From assembly GCF_007746075.1 (NCBI RefSeq), contig NZ_CP036339.1:2304885-2368884 (forward strand): a DNA stretch of 64,000 nt, given 5' to 3'. The notes beneath the pieces were generated by a model, which saw nothing but the letters and a program-made list of their open reading frames with translations, ran no database searches and was not told the origin of the DNA. Numbering within the stretch: position 1 is the stretch's first letter; each line of letters begins with the position of its first letter. Made by a program: the position numbers and the translations under genes. Source of the DNA: Lacipirellula limnantheis. Lineage in GTDB: Bacteria; Planctomycetota; Planctomycetia; Pirellulales; Lacipirellulaceae. Positions 26,172 to 35,439 of the stretch are shown piece after piece.

Positions 26172-26264
26172 TTCTGAGCCCTTCGCCCTATTCAGGGTGA
26201 ACTTGCGAAGAATCTAGAAGCTCGATGGAGATACTAGACCCTTCGCTCCGCTCAGGATGACTTG
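26172..26264. repeat. Palindrome with gcgaagaatct core (family B)
   Basis: attctgagcccttcgccc at the left pairs loosely with cttcgctccgctcaggatga at the right; gcgaagaatctagaagctc is shared with the element at 22225-22297. It lies between rpoZ and coaC. Confidence 0.7.
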
Positions 26265-26267
26265 CTT

Positions 26268-26531
26268 TTACAGCGACGAGAGATCGAACTCAGGCGGCCC
26301 GCCCAACGGGCGATGGTCGGCGGCCGTGACGACCTGATTCGACGCGTCGAGGAAGATCTTGTCTTGGAGGATTTCCTGGACGACGATCTCCATTTTGTCG
26401 TCGCTGCGGAAATCGACCAACGGCCGCGCGCCGGAGTTAATGGCGGCCAGCCGCTTCTGGATCAAGGTCGACAGCTTGAATCGGCCGCCGACTTTGTTAA
26501 CGATCTCTTCTTCCTTCAGTGCGTCAATCAT
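26268..26531 (-). CDS. rpoZ: RNA polymerase omega subunit (RpoZ)
   Basis: An 87-residue omega subunit, which helps fold and hold the beta' subunit. EEEIVNKVGGRFKLSTLIQK and RLAAINSGARPLVD match the conserved first two helices, with the Arg-Arg/Lys motif of the family. It lies 4 bases after gmk, the common gmk-rpoZ-coaBC order of bacteria, and is surely co-transcribed with it. The C-terminal part (LGGPPEFDLSSL) is short and not conserved. Confidence 0.92.
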   Translation of the reverse strand: MIDALKEEEIVNKVGGRFKLSTLIQKRLAAINSGARPLVDFRSDDKMEIVVQEILQDKIFLDASNQVVTAADHRPLGGPPEFDLSSL

Positions 26532-26535
26532 CTTT

Positions 26536-27126
26536 CTACGCCTCGGGTTCTAGACCCCGACTCCGCAAAATATCGCAAATCTGATCGACCGCCTGGTCGA
26601 CCGTGTCATTCACTACTTGGTGGGCATACTGGCTGGAGAGCTGTAGTTCGTGCCGCGCCACCGCGAGCCGACGTTGCACCGCGTCCTCGCTTTCGGTGCC
26701 GCGTGAGCGCAACCGGCGTTCCAGTTCTTCGACCGAATCGGGACGGATGAAGATCGTCACCGCTTCGGGAAACTGGCGCAGAACTTCCCCGGCGCCATCG
26801 ACGTCGATCTCTAAGATTACCCACTTTCCCTGGGAGAGACTAGACCTCACCTCGCTCCACAGGGTGCCGTACCAATGCCCGCGACCGAAAACTTCAATGC
26901 ATTCGAGGAAGTCCCCTTCCTCGCGGCGACGGCGGAATTCGGCGTCGGTCAGGAAGTAGTAGTCGACTCCCTCGCGTTCGCCGGGGCGAGGCGGACGCGT
27001 CGTCGCTGAGACGCTGAGCCTGACGGATTGCCCCAGCTGCTTGAGGACTTGCCGCACCACCGTGCTCTTGCCGACGCCCGACGGGCCGGAAATGACGACG
27101 AGCTTTCCGGGCTTGGCGGCGATCAT
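26536..27126 (-). CDS. gmk: Guanylate kinase (Gmk)
   Basis: GMP to GDP kinase of 196 residues. P-loop GPSGVGKS at residues 14-21, the GMP-binding SVSATTRPPRPGEREGVDYY and EEGDFLECIEVFGRGHWYGT, and the lid with RRLRSRGTES are all present. ATG 27126 gives the standard MIAAKPGKLVVISGPSG start; the in-frame extension up to 27291 is inside the palindromic spacer and yicC's 3' end. Upstream neighbour yicC and downstream rpoZ give the classic operon. Confidence 0.96.
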   Translation of the reverse strand: MIAAKPGKLVVISGPSGVGKSTVVRQVLKQLGQSVRLSVSATTRPPRPGEREGVDYYFLTDAEFRRRREEGDFLECIEVFGRGHWYGTLWSEVRSSLSQGKWVILEIDVDGAGEVLRQFPEAVTIFIRPDSVEELERRLRSRGTESEDAVQRRLAVARHELQLSSQYAHQVVNDTVDQAVDQICDILRSRGLEPEA

Positions 27127-27149
27127 GACTTCGGGGGAGGCGTCAGGTT

Positions 27150-27216
27150 GCAGGCGACAGTCGGCAGGGAAAACGGGGGGATCAAGCAATGCTGCGGACT
27201 GCAGACTGTCGCCTGC
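27150..27216. repeat. Palindrome between yicC and gmk
   Basis: gcaggcgacagtc at 27150-27162 and its exact complement gactgtcgcctgc at 27204-27216, around a 41-base loop. It takes up most of the 100-base spacer. Confidence 0.85.
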
Positions 27217-27226
27217 GGCCTCGTTC

Positions 27227-28114
27227 TCACTCCACGTTCTGGATTTGCTCCCGGATTCGCTCCAAGGCGGTTTTGATTTCAACGACTTCATGCGAGATCT
27301 CGGCGTCGTTCGCTTTGGAGCCGATCGTGTTGGTTTCGCGGCCCATCTCCTGACAAATAAACTCTAGCTTGCGCCCGGCGCTTTCAGCGGCTTGGAGGGC
27401 CTGGGCGAATTGTGCGAGGTGGCTGCGCAGGCGGACGATTTCCTCAGAGATGTCGCTACGATCCGCAAAAACGCAGATTTCGCGGACCACGTCGATCGGC
27501 TCAATCGAGGCGTTGAACTTGGCCAGCACTTCGCCGACGCGATCTTGGAGACGTTGGCGATATCCTTCGACTACTTGCGGCGAACGCGTCGCGATGGCGT
27601 TGAGGCTCGATTCGACGGCGCTGCACTGCGCCGCCAGGTCTGCTGCAAGCGCCATGCCTTCCGCAGTTCGCATCGCCGTAAGCGCCTCGAGCGATGCACG
27701 CAGCGTCGGCTCGATCAGCGGCCAGACTTCTTCGGCTTCGCTGGCCTCGGAAGACAATTCTTCGATCACGCCCGGGAGGTTGGCGAGCGATTCCAAGCGA
27801 ATGTCCTCGGCCAGCTGACGCTTGGCGGCCACCTTTTGCAACTGATCGACGTAATTCTCGAGAACGGCCACGTTGACGCGGTAGTCTTCCGCGTCGCTCA
27901 TGTGGCGAATGCGAATGTTGACGTTCACCGTGCCGCGACGGACGTACTCGCGCACGACGGCCTCGATGCGCGAGTCGAGGGCCGCGTAACCGTCGGTGGT
28001 ACGCAGGTTGAGCTTGAAGTGGCGATTGTTAATCGTGCGCACTTCGGCCGTGATCGCGTGGTCATCCCGCTCGTCGCGAGCGTCGCCGAATCCGGTCATG
28101 CTCAACAGCGGCAC
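27227..28114 (-). CDS. yicC: YicC-family endoribonuclease
   Basis: A 295-residue YicC/YloC protein, a family shown to cleave RNA and influence small-RNA stability. It opens with SMTGFGDA, the family hallmark, followed by TINNRHFKLNLR, and ends with the conserved FICQEMGRETNTIGSKAND, then VVEIKTALERIREQIQNVE. Start GTG 28114 (giving MPLLSMTGFG) is chosen: GGAAATAAG lies about 6 bases upstream and it restores the usual MxxSMTGFG beginning. The neighbours secG and gmk are on the same strand. Confidence 0.93.
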   Translation of the reverse strand: MPLLSMTGFGDARDERDDHAITAEVRTINNRHFKLNLRTTDGYAALDSRIEAVVREYVRRGTVNVNIRIRHMSDAEDYRVNVAVLENYVDQLQKVAAKRQLAEDIRLESLANLPGVIEELSSEASEAEEVWPLIEPTLRASLEALTAMRTAEGMALAADLAAQCSAVESSLNAIATRSPQVVEGYRQRLQDRVGEVLAKFNASIEPIDVVREICVFADRSDISEEIVRLRSHLAQFAQALQAAESAGRKLEFICQEMGRETNTIGSKANDAEISHEVVEIKTALERIREQIQNVE

Positions 28115-28153
28115 GGGCTTATTTCCATGGTGCGTTAAGTCGAAGAGTCGCCG

Positions 28154-28179
28154 GCCGCGCGACCGCGGGGTCGCGCGGC
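28154..28179 (-). terminator. Strong GC hairpin after secG
   Basis: gccgcgcgacc, loop gcgg, ggtcgcgcggc: a perfect 11-bp stem starting 10 bases past the secG stop. There is no U run, so it may stabilise the mRNA end or attenuate rather than terminate. Confidence 0.6.
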
Positions 28180-28188
28180 ACAACTTGC

Positions 28189-28740
28189 TCAGTTACTTTC
28201 GGTCGCGGGGGTTTCCGCGGCGGGTGCGGCAGGCGTCTCGGTGGCCGGGGCGCTCGTCGCGGGCGATGCCGCCGGTTCCGCGGCAGGCGCCGTCGCGGCC
28301 GGTGCGGTGGTCGCCGACGGCGTTTCGGCCGGCTTGGCCGTATCGCCCGTAGCGGCCGCCGGGGAAGCGGCGTCGGCCGGCGCGGTTGCAGCTTCGGAGT
28401 CGCCCGCGGTCTTGGCGACGCCAGCATCCGCGCCCGTGTCAGCGGCGGCCCCGCCGACGGGGCCACGGACCTTCAGCCGGCTTTCTCCGGTCGTCCCAAT
28501 GCGGGCGGCGGCGATGCAGAGGACAATCCAGATGGTGGCCGCGACGATGGTGATGCGCGTGAAGACGTCGCCTGCTTTGGCTCCGAACGCACTCGACCCG
28601 CCCATGCCGCCCAGCGCCCCCGCCAATCCGCCGCCGCGACCGCGCTGGACGAGGATCAGCAGGATGAGAAAGACCGCGACAATGCTCAGGAGGAATCCCA
28701 GCAGCGTCGGCACAATGGCGGCAACAATAGGAAGAGGCAC
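28189..28740 (-). CDS. secG: SecG translocase subunit with long Ala/Pro/Thr tail
   Basis: Inner-membrane component of SecYEG. Two transmembrane helices are seen (residues ~8-32 and ~60-80) around the conserved loop [20 protein letters not shown] with [14 protein letters not shown]. Ordinary SecG is 75-110 residues; here 183, because about 95 residues of Ala/Thr/Pro-rich low-complexity sequence follow. Such tails are seen in other planctomycete SecG proteins as far as I recall. The start is GTG 28740. It lies between tpiA and yicC; tpiA-secG adjacency is common in bacteria. Confidence 0.92.
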   Translation of the reverse strand: MPLPIVAAIVPTLLGFLLSIVAVFLILLILVQRGRGGGLAGALGGMGGSSAFGAKAGDVFTRITIVAATIWIVLCIAAARIGTTGESRLKVRGPVGGAAADTGADAGVAKTAGDSEAATAPADAASPAAATGDTAKPAETPSATTAPAATAPAAEPAASPATSAPATETPAAPAAETPATESN

Positions 28741-28835
28741 GTCAGTCGCTCCGTCTGAAATCGCGGTCGAATTGATATTGTTTGCGGCACGGCGTTAATG
28801 CCTAACGCACGACCGCCTGCACTGGTTTCGCACAA

Positions 28836-29588
28836 TTAGCCAGCCGCGGCGATGGCCAAAAAATCTTCGGCCTTCAAGCTGGCGCCGCCGATGAGGGCTC
28901 CGTCGACATTCGGCTGGCCGAGCAATTCAGCGGCATTGTCTGGTTTGACGCTGCCGCCGTACAGGATCCGCACTTGATCCGCCGTGGCAGCATTGTAACG
29001 CTCGGCGATCAGCTTGCGAAGATCGGCATGGACTTCCTCGGCCTGCTGCGGGGTGGCGACTTTTCCGGTCCCGATGGCCCAAACCGGCTCGTAGGCGATG
29101 ACCGTGGCGGCCATCAACTCAGCCGAAACGCCGGCCAACGAGCCGTCGAACTGGGTGCGGATGACCTCGGCAGTCCTGCCGGCTTCACGCTCTTCGAGCA
29201 GTTCGCCGACGCAGACGATCGGAACCAGGCCGGCGGCGTGGGCGGCCAGCGTCTTCTTGTTCATGTCGGCGTCGGTTTCCTTGTAGATATGCCGACGCTC
29301 GCTGTGCCCGAGGATCACATGGGTCGCGCCGCAATCCTTGAGCATCGAGGCCGAGATCTCGCCGGTGAAGGCGCCGCTCTTCTCGTGGCTCATGTTCTGA
29401 GCCCCCAGCAGGGCGGCGCCGCCGTTGAGGACGGAGCCGACGGTCTTGAGATAGACAAACGGCGGGCAGACGAGCAAATCGATCTTGCCGTAGGACGGCG
29501 AGGCGTCGGAGATCGCGCGAGCAAGGGCGGTGGCCCCGGCGCCGTCGAGGTTCATTTTCCAGTTACCGGCAATCAACGGTTTACGCAT
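28836..29588 (-). CDS. tpiA: Triosephosphate isomerase (TpiA)
   Basis: Glycolytic enzyme interconverting DHAP and glyceraldehyde 3-phosphate, 250 residues. Catalytic residues are visible: Lys11 in AGNWKMN, His95 in ILGHSERRH and Glu167 in AYEPVWAIGTG. The flexible loop GTGKVATPQQ and the phosphate-binding LYGGSVKPDNA are intact. ATG 29588. It heads, with aroF further upstream, the long minus-strand housekeeping series and is followed 95 bases later by secG. Confidence 0.97.
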   Translation of the reverse strand: MRKPLIAGNWKMNLDGAGATALARAISDASPSYGKIDLLVCPPFVYLKTVGSVLNGGAALLGAQNMSHEKSGAFTGEISASMLKDCGATHVILGHSERRHIYKETDADMNKKTLAAHAAGLVPIVCVGELLEEREAGRTAEVIRTQFDGSLAGVSAELMAATVIAYEPVWAIGTGKVATPQQAEEVHADLRKLIAERYNAATADQVRILYGGSVKPDNAAELLGQPNVDGALIGGASLKAEDFLAIAAAG

Positions 29589-29617
29589 CTAAGATTTCCT
29601 GTCTTGGATTTTTTTAA

Positions 29618-29730
29618 TCTCTCGCAGAGGCGCAAAGGCGCAGAGGAATCGCAGAGAAGAGAGAATCTGAGCATTTCCGCTCTGGTGTTTTCTTTGCGTT
29701 TTCTCTGCGTCTTTGCGCCTCGGCGAGAGA
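29618..29730. repeat. Long cgcagaggcgcaaagg palindrome (family C)
   Basis: Left arm tctctcgcagaggcgcaaag then gcgcagagg; right arm ctctgcgtctttgcgcctcg then gcgagaga. The 113-base element sits between aroF and tpiA and shares its motif with the one at 2711-2840. Confidence 0.85.
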
Positions 29731-29746
29731 CTCATATTCAGTTAGC

Positions 29747-30763
29747 TCAACCGATCTGCTTGCCAACAGCAGCGGCGACTTTGCGGATTTGGTCCATCAG
29801 CTCGGCGTACTGTTGGGGGAGCAGTGCCTGGGGCCCGTCGGACATGGCTTCTTCGGGCTTGTCGTGGACTTCGATGTGCACGCCGTCCGCGCCGGCGGCG
29901 ACGCCAGCGAGGGCGCAGGCGGGGATCAGCTCGGGGCGGCCGGTGGCATGGCTTGGATCGACGATGATCGGCAAGTGCGACAGCTTATGGATTTGCGGAA
30001 CCAGGGCGACGTCGAACGTGTTCCGCGTTGCGGGGTCAAAGCCCTTGACGCCCCGCTCGCAGAGAACCACGTTGGAGTTGCCTTGCGCCATGATGTATTC
30101 GGCGCTCATCAAGAAGTCTTGCACCGTGGCGCTCATGCCGCGCTTCATCAACACTGGCTTGTTCGTGCGGCCGACCTCGGTGAGAAGGACGAAGTTTTGC
30201 ATGTTGCGGGCGCCGAGCTGGATCATGTCGGCGTACTCGCAGACGAGGTCGACATGGCGCGGGTCAACGACTTCGGTCACGACGGGCATGCCGTGCCGGG
30301 CGCCGACGTCGCGGAGGATCTTCAGGCCCTCCTCGCCCAGTCCCTGGAAAGAGTAGGGGCTCGTGCGAGGTTTGAACGCCCCGCCCCGGAAGATATTCGC
30401 GCCGGCGGCGCGAACCGACTTGGCGATCGACTCCATCCGCTCCGGAGATTCGACGGCGCAGGGACCGGCAATCATCGCCAGGTGACCGCCGCCAATCTTG
30501 ACCGGGCCGACCTCGATGATGGTAGGCTTCGGGTGAGCCTGCTTGCTCGCCAGCTTGTAAGCGGGCATCACCGGCAGCACTTCGGCCACGCCCGGAATGG
30601 CAGCCAGCGGGGCCGACTGCAATTTTGTTTCGTCGCCAATGACGCCGATGACGGTGCGGTAGGTGCCGCGGCTGATCGACGTCTGCAGGCCGAGTTGGGC
30701 GACCTTGTCGGCGACGTGCTTGATTTGCTCTTCAGTGACGGTTTCGTCGAGAATGATAATCAT
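29747..30763 (-). CDS. aroF: 3-deoxy-7-phosphoheptulonate synthase (DAHP synthase, AroA-beta type)
   Basis: First enzyme of the shikimate pathway, 338 residues. Residues 1-70 form a ferredoxin-like (ACT-like) regulatory domain, as in Thermotoga-type enzymes: [20 protein letters not shown] and [14 protein letters not shown]. The catalytic barrel has [49 protein letters not shown] and the metal site [11 protein letters not shown] 30763 restores the regulatory domain; the longer frame upstream adds junk. pheA, a later step toward phenylalanine, is 7 kb away and not co-transcribed. Confidence 0.95.
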   Translation of the reverse strand: MIIILDETVTEEQIKHVADKVAQLGLQTSISRGTYRTVIGVIGDETKLQSAPLAAIPGVAEVLPVMPAYKLASKQAHPKPTIIEVGPVKIGGGHLAMIAGPCAVESPERMESIAKSVRAAGANIFRGGAFKPRTSPYSFQGLGEEGLKILRDVGARHGMPVVTEVVDPRHVDLVCEYADMIQLGARNMQNFVLLTEVGRTNKPVLMKRGMSATVQDFLMSAEYIMAQGNSNVVLCERGVKGFDPATRNTFDVALVPQIHKLSHLPIIVDPSHATGRPELIPACALAGVAAGADGVHIEVHDKPEEAMSDGPQALLPQQYAELMDQIRKVAAAVGKQIG

Positions 30764-30914
30764 GGAACAGGCATGGTCTGACGTGGAGATGGGCCGCCAT
30801 AGTAGCCGCCGGCAAGCCGGAGCCAAGCCCTCCAGCGTAACCTGCAGCGGTCGACTTCACTAGCCATGCTGCTGCGGGCTTGCGGCGGCGGGAAATGGCC
30901 CTGTGTGCCGTGGC

Positions 30915-31532
30915 CTAGGCGTCTTTCGCGGCGGCCGGCGCGGGGGACTCGGGGGCGGACCTCGCAGGTCGGCCGGAGGCTTGGCGCTTGGCGCGCTCGT
31001 AGGCGGCCTGCAGTCGTTTGAATTGTTCAACGTCGCCGCCGCGGTCGGGATGAGCCTGTTTGGCGAGCTCGCGGTAGGCTCGCTCGACGTCGTCGACGGT
31101 AGCCGTTAGAGGCAGGCCCAGCGCATTCATCGCGGGCGCCGTCCCGACTCCAGTCCGCAGCCGACCAAGCCACCCCGACTGGCCCCATTCGCTGTAGGCC
31201 CGGAGTTCGTCCCGAATTTCGAAGGCGTAGACCGCCGATCCGATGAACGCAGCGACAACGCCTAGCGTGACGACCAATTCAATAAAGTCGGCGAACGGAA
31301 TGCCGAAGATTTCGATGTCGGCAGCTTCGGGGTTGCGCGTCGTCAACAGCGACGCGACCATCGCCGCTACTCCGAGCACCGGTCCGAAGAGAACAAACAG
31401 CAGCGCGGCCAACGGGCCAGAGCGACCTCGCGTGACCCCATAGCTGGCAATCAGTCCTAACGTAGCGCCCGCCAGCACAAAGTGCATGGGGGTCACCCAG
31501 GCGTCACCGGCGGTAGTGGCAGCGAAAGTCAT
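30915..31532 (-). CDS. Membrane protein with C-terminal J domain
   Basis: A 205-residue protein with about three transmembrane segments (residues ~14-32, 38-62, 82-104) followed by a cytoplasmic J domain (~134-192). The HPD signature is at 161-163 in KQAHPDRGGDVEQFKRLQ. J domains stimulate DnaK ATPase, so this probably recruits Hsp70 to the membrane. The G/F and zinc regions of true DnaJ are missing. The neighbours are a metal-transport ATPase and aroF; dnaK itself is 8 kb away. Confidence 0.88.
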   Translation of the reverse strand: MTFAATTAGDAWVTPMHFVLAGATLGLIASYGVTRGRSGPLAALLFVLFGPVLGVAAMVASLLTTRNPEAADIEIFGIPFADFIELVVTLGVVAAFIGSAVYAFEIRDELRAYSEWGQSGWLGRLRTGVGTAPAMNALGLPLTATVDDVERAYRELAKQAHPDRGGDVEQFKRLQAAYERAKRQASGRPARSAPESPAPAAAKDA

Positions 31533-31639
31533 GCTGGCGGTTGATCATACGGAGCTGTTTAGAAGTCCACAATCTTGACCGGACGGAACGCACTCACTGT
31601 GTGACTCCGTGCGACGCGCGGCGGCAGGTGTTGGCACCG

Positions 31640-33550
31640 TTATGTTTGCCGAGCTTGCGTGCGTTTGTAGTCGGTCAGGGCCGCTGGAGGCCACGACGCG
31701 CGAAGTGCATTGAGCACGGCGACGACGTCGATCAACTCTTGCAGCAGGGCGCCGGCGACCGGCGGCAGGTATCCGGCGGCGGCGGCGAGCATGGCCGCCA
31801 CGCTGACGATCATGCCGCCGACGGCGCTCTGCAAGGCGATCGACCTCATGCGGGCCCCAATGTGAAAGAGTTCGTCGACGCGCGAGAGCTCATTGTCCAT
31901 GATCACGGCGCCGGCGGCTTCGGCGGTCACATCGCTCGTCTGTCCGAACGCCACGCCAACGGTGGCAGCCGTCAGGGCTGGCGCGTCGTTGATGCCGTCA
32001 CCCATAAAGATCGTGGGGGCGCGAGCCGTCTCGGCTCGAACCAGGGCCAGCTTTTGCTCGGGACTCTGACTGGCATAGACGTCGGAGATGCCAACCTTAT
32101 CGGCAAGGTAACGGACCTCTTCTTCGCGATCCCCCGAGACGATCAACATGCGAGTGAAGGCATGCTGCGGCTTCAGGTGCTGGATGAATGAGCGGCCTTC
32201 GGAACGGGGTTCGTCGCGGAATCGCAGCGCCCCGGCATATTGAGAGTCAACCAGAATCACGCATTCGAGACCGCCGGAACTGCGCGGGACCTGCTCGGCC
32301 AACTCCGGCGATTGCGCAGCAAGTTTCTTGCGACTCGTGACCTGGACGGTCTTGCCGTCGACGATGCCGCGCAATCCCTCCCCAGGACGCTCGCTGACCT
32401 CCGCGGGGTCGATGAGCTCGACGTTCGCCGCCTCGGCAGCGCGCAAGATAGCGCCCGATAACGGATGACGCGAGTATCGCTCGAGACTGGCAACCGCACG
32501 GAGGAGAGCGTCGCTCGTGCGGTCTCCGGCCGGCAGAATCTCGGTGACCTGAGGTTCGCCATAGGTGAGCGTCCCCGTTTTGTCGAAGATGGCCGTGCGG
32601 CACCCGTCGAGTTTTTCCAGGATCGCCGGGTCTTTGATGACGATGCCGCGTCGAGCGGCCAGGGAAACCGAGCCGATGATGGCGACGGGGATGGCGATCA
32701 GCAGCGGGCAGGGGGTGGCGACGACGAGCACGGCGAGAAAACGGACGGCCTCGCCGCTGAGGGCCCAGGCGGCGATTGCGATGGCGAGCGCAACGGGCGT
32801 GTAGAACGCGCCAAGTTGATCGCCGAGCCGGCGCAATTGCGGACGGTGCTGCTCCGACTCGCGCATGACGTTCATGATCTTTGCGTAACGCGAATCAACG
32901 GCCCGCTTCTCGGCGCGGATCGTCAAGGCGCCTGCCCCGTTGACGGCCCCCGAGAGGACCGCCGAGCCGACGACTTTCGCGAGCAGGTAGGGTTCCCCCG
33001 TGAGATAGGCCTCGTTCATTTCGCTACGGCCCTCGACGACGACGCCGTCGACCGGACACGTTTCGTGCGGGAAGACGACGAGCAAATCGCCGACGCACGC
33101 CTGCTCGATGGCAAGTTCCTCGAGCTGCCCCTCACGGCGGCGGTGCACGACCGTGGGCATTCGCCGGGCCAGCGCTCCCAAGGCAGAACTGGCTTTGCGG
33201 ACGGCGTAGGACTCCAGAGCCTGCCCGCCGGAGAGCATCAAGACGACCAGCACGCCGGCCAGATACTCTTTGAGCAGAATCGCCGTGACGATCGAGAAAC
33301 CCGCGAGCAAATCGCTGCCGAACTTCAACCGGAATACGTCGCGCGCTAAACCAATGAGCAGCGGAACCGCACCGAAGGCCAGGGCGACGAGCAGCGGCCA
33401 GGTTGCCCAATCGAATCCGTGCCATTCTCCCGGCCAACGCGCGAGAAATCTCAGCGCCAAGTGGGCGGCGATCGCCGTCGCAGCGAGGATTGCAATCGCT
33501 ACGTCCTGATTCAGCCAGCGCGGTCGAGCGTCGTGGAGGACCGGTGGCAT
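31640..33550 (-). CDS. Heavy-metal-type P-type ATPase (TPCPL motif)
   Basis: P1B-like cation-pumping ATPase of 636 residues. It shows the actuator TGEPYLL (~185), the transmembrane ion motif TPCPL at 279-283, phosphorylated Asp323 in [11 protein letters not shown], the SRHPLSGA segment, and the hinge [11 protein letters not shown]. There is no N-terminal HMA or His-rich metal-binding domain. TPC in place of CPC removes one ligand of the copper/zinc site, so the metal cannot be assigned. No metal-responsive regulator or chaperone flanks it, so regulation is not evident. Complete, standard length. Confidence 0.93.
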   Translation of the reverse strand: MPPVLHDARPRWLNQDVAIAILAATAIAAHLALRFLARWPGEWHGFDWATWPLLVALAFGAVPLLIGLARDVFRLKFGSDLLAGFSIVTAILLKEYLAGVLVVLMLSGGQALESYAVRKASSALGALARRMPTVVHRRREGQLEELAIEQACVGDLLVVFPHETCPVDGVVVEGRSEMNEAYLTGEPYLLAKVVGSAVLSGAVNGAGALTIRAEKRAVDSRYAKIMNVMRESEQHRPQLRRLGDQLGAFYTPVALAIAIAAWALSGEAVRFLAVLVVATPCPLLIAIPVAIIGSVSLAARRGIVIKDPAILEKLDGCRTAIFDKTGTLTYGEPQVTEILPAGDRTSDALLRAVASLERYSRHPLSGAILRAAEAANVELIDPAEVSERPGEGLRGIVDGKTVQVTSRKKLAAQSPELAEQVPRSSGGLECVILVDSQYAGALRFRDEPRSEGRSFIQHLKPQHAFTRMLIVSGDREEEVRYLADKVGISDVYASQSPEQKLALVRAETARAPTIFMGDGINDAPALTAATVGVAFGQTSDVTAEAAGAVIMDNELSRVDELFHIGARMRSIALQSAVGGMIVSVAAMLAAAAGYLPPVAGALLQELIDVVAVLNALRASWPPAALTDYKRTQARQT

Positions 33551-33679
33551 GCAGCGTGCTCTAAGGGCAACTGTTTGAGAAGTGAGACCTCATCATATAA
33601 CAGTTGCATCGGGGCGATAGCCGCCCAGGAGGCGAAGTCCGTCAGGCTGGCGCAGCGGTCACCGATGGATGCCGCCAGA

Positions 33680-34978
33680 TCAACGGCTGGGAGACGGTGC
33701 GACGAGCGGCAGCGTGAAGAAGAACGTGGCCCCGCCCTCGTCATTCTGTTCAACCCAAAGTTTCCCGCCGTGGTTCTCGATGATCGACCGGCTGATCGAT
33801 AATCCCAGACCAATGCCCTCGGGCTTGGTCGTGAAGAAAGGCTCAAAAAGCTGGTCAGTCGGCGTCGGCGATTCGATGCCCGATCCGCTGTCCGCAACGG
33901 ATACTTGGATGGCTTGCGCGACGAGCTGCGTGCGGATGACGACGGCCGCGCTCGATTCCGCATCTTGCGTCGACTCGATGGCGTTGCGGATGAGATTAAC
34001 TAGCACCTGCTCAATCTGGATGGGGTCGACGGAAACCTTCGGCAAGTTCGTGGCGAGATCAGCGAGCAGCGGCGTGTCGATATCGTGCTGCATGGCCGGA
34101 TAGAGGCATGATTTGGTCAGAGCAATCACATCGCGCACGATCGAATTGGCGTCGACCAACGACGGACTGGAGACTCCCTTTCTCACGAAAGTCGTCAGGC
34201 GCTTGACGATTTCCCCCGCGCGCTCAGTTTGGCTTAATATCTTCTGGACTAACCGCATCACTTCGTTTGGCACGGGTGTCTTGGCGGTCTGTGGCCAGCG
34301 TTGGCACGCGCGAGCAAAATTGCTGGCCGCGGCGAGCGGTTGATTGATCTCGTGAGCCAGCCCCGAAATCATTTCGCCGAGCGTGCTCAAGCGGCTAACG
34401 TGAGCGATCTCGGCCAAGCGGCGACGCTCGCGTTCCTCCGCGGAGCGACGCTCGGTAATGTCGACGAAGGCGCCTACGGAACCTCGCGGGCGACCTTCGG
34501 CGTCGAGCAGGGGAGCGGCGTATTCGAGCAGTCGGACAATCCGTCCGTCTTCGTGGATCACGTCGATTTCCAGGTCGTGCACCAGTTTCCCCTCGCGGGC
34601 GGAGACTTGCATCGGCAAGCAGTCGTCGGGGATGCGCCTTCCCTGTAGATCGACGCAGACAAAGTTCGTTGGGCGATCGTCCCCGTCAGCCGTCTTGGAG
34701 GCGTTTTGCGACGGCTCAATGCCGAGCACCCGCGCGAACGCGCGATTAACGCGGATTCGCTTGCACTCGGCGTCCAGCGCGACGCCGATGCCGATGGGCA
34801 GCACGTCGAACAGGGTATCGAGCTCCGTGGACCGTTCGCGCAATTCTTCCTGCAATCGCGCAATTTCAGCTTCGAGTTCGCGGATTCTCACAGCGTCCGA
34901 TCGTATCGATTGCAAGCGTGCGGACTCGCCGCCATTCGTTGCGAAATCGTTGTCGGAATTCAGAAGATCGATATTCAA
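33680..34978 (-). CDS. PAS-domain sensor histidine kinase (FixL-like), orphan
   Basis: A 432-residue soluble kinase. Residues ~30-55 form a coiled coil, ~53-175 a PAS domain (TLFDVLPIGIGVALDAECKR and VGAFVDITERR), then a dimerisation domain with phospho-acceptor His209 in ISGLAHEINQPLAAA and an ATPase domain (VNLIRNAIES, VADSGSGI, GIGLGLSI). No transmembrane helix is present, so the signal is intracellular. No response regulator is adjacent. The start is uncertain: TTG 34978 fits the frame but has a weak ribosome binding site. No haem-binding histidine was confirmed. Confidence 0.92.
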   Translation of the reverse strand: MNIDLLNSDNDFATNGGESARLQSIRSDAVRIRELEAEIARLQEELRERSTELDTLFDVLPIGIGVALDAECKRIRVNRAFARVLGIEPSQNASKTADGDDRPTNFVCVDLQGRRIPDDCLPMQVSAREGKLVHDLEIDVIHEDGRIVRLLEYAAPLLDAEGRPRGSVGAFVDITERRSAEERERRRLAEIAHVSRLSTLGEMISGLAHEINQPLAAASNFARACQRWPQTAKTPVPNEVMRLVQKILSQTERAGEIVKRLTTFVRKGVSSPSLVDANSIVRDVIALTKSCLYPAMQHDIDTPLLADLATNLPKVSVDPIQIEQVLVNLIRNAIESTQDAESSAAVVIRTQLVAQAIQVSVADSGSGIESPTPTDQLFEPFFTTKPEGIGLGLSISRSIIENHGGKLWVEQNDEGGATFFFTLPLVAPSPSR

Positions 34979-35187
34979 CGTTGGCTCGGCACTAGCGCAG
35001 GGCGACCATAAAATTGGCTAAGTAGTTAACTTAAATGGCCGATCAGAATGTACGCGGTTCATGGCGACGTGTGGGAAAGCTCGAACTGCCTTTTTGCGAC
35101 TACGGCGCCCAAGTGCATTATGCGCGTTGTCGCAATAATCGACTTCACCTTGGTAAGTTGTAATTGCGTGGAAAAGCAAAAGTACTC

Positions 35188-35205
35188 CCCCTAGGAGGGG
35201 TTTTT
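35188..35205 (+). terminator. Hairpin plus T5, terminator-like
   Basis: cccct, loop agg, agggg, then ttttt: short intrinsic-terminator geometry in a region without a gene. The wider string actccccctaggagggg is also near-palindromic around cctagg and could instead be a protein-binding site. Confidence 0.5.
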
Positions 35206-35420
35206 AGCGAGAAACCGCCGCCCAGTAGGCCAAATTGGAAGGATGTTGGTTGATATTGCAACCTAGCGGCAATTGTTTTGTCGATAAAAACGACACTCGA
35301 GCGGATCGCGGCGAAAGCGGTTTCACCCGCTAGTCCTAATGTCTTAATAGTTTACGCAACACGACTCCCGCCGGATTCGGTTTTTGCCGGCCGGATAATC
35401 GGCGCCCCCAAAACCATTGC

Positions 35421-35439
35421 CCACGAATCGAATTCGTGG
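35421..35439. promoter_or_regulatory. 8-bp inverted repeat, possible operator
   Basis: ccacgaat, cga, attcgtgg: a perfect palindrome 86 bases before the start at 35525. Position and size fit a regulator site; no protein can be named. Confidence 0.35.

Noticed and set aside
28974-30356. 460-codon plus-strand frame spanning tpiA and aroF
   Set aside because: It crosses two well-supported minus-strand genes and a palindrome, so it cannot be a real gene.
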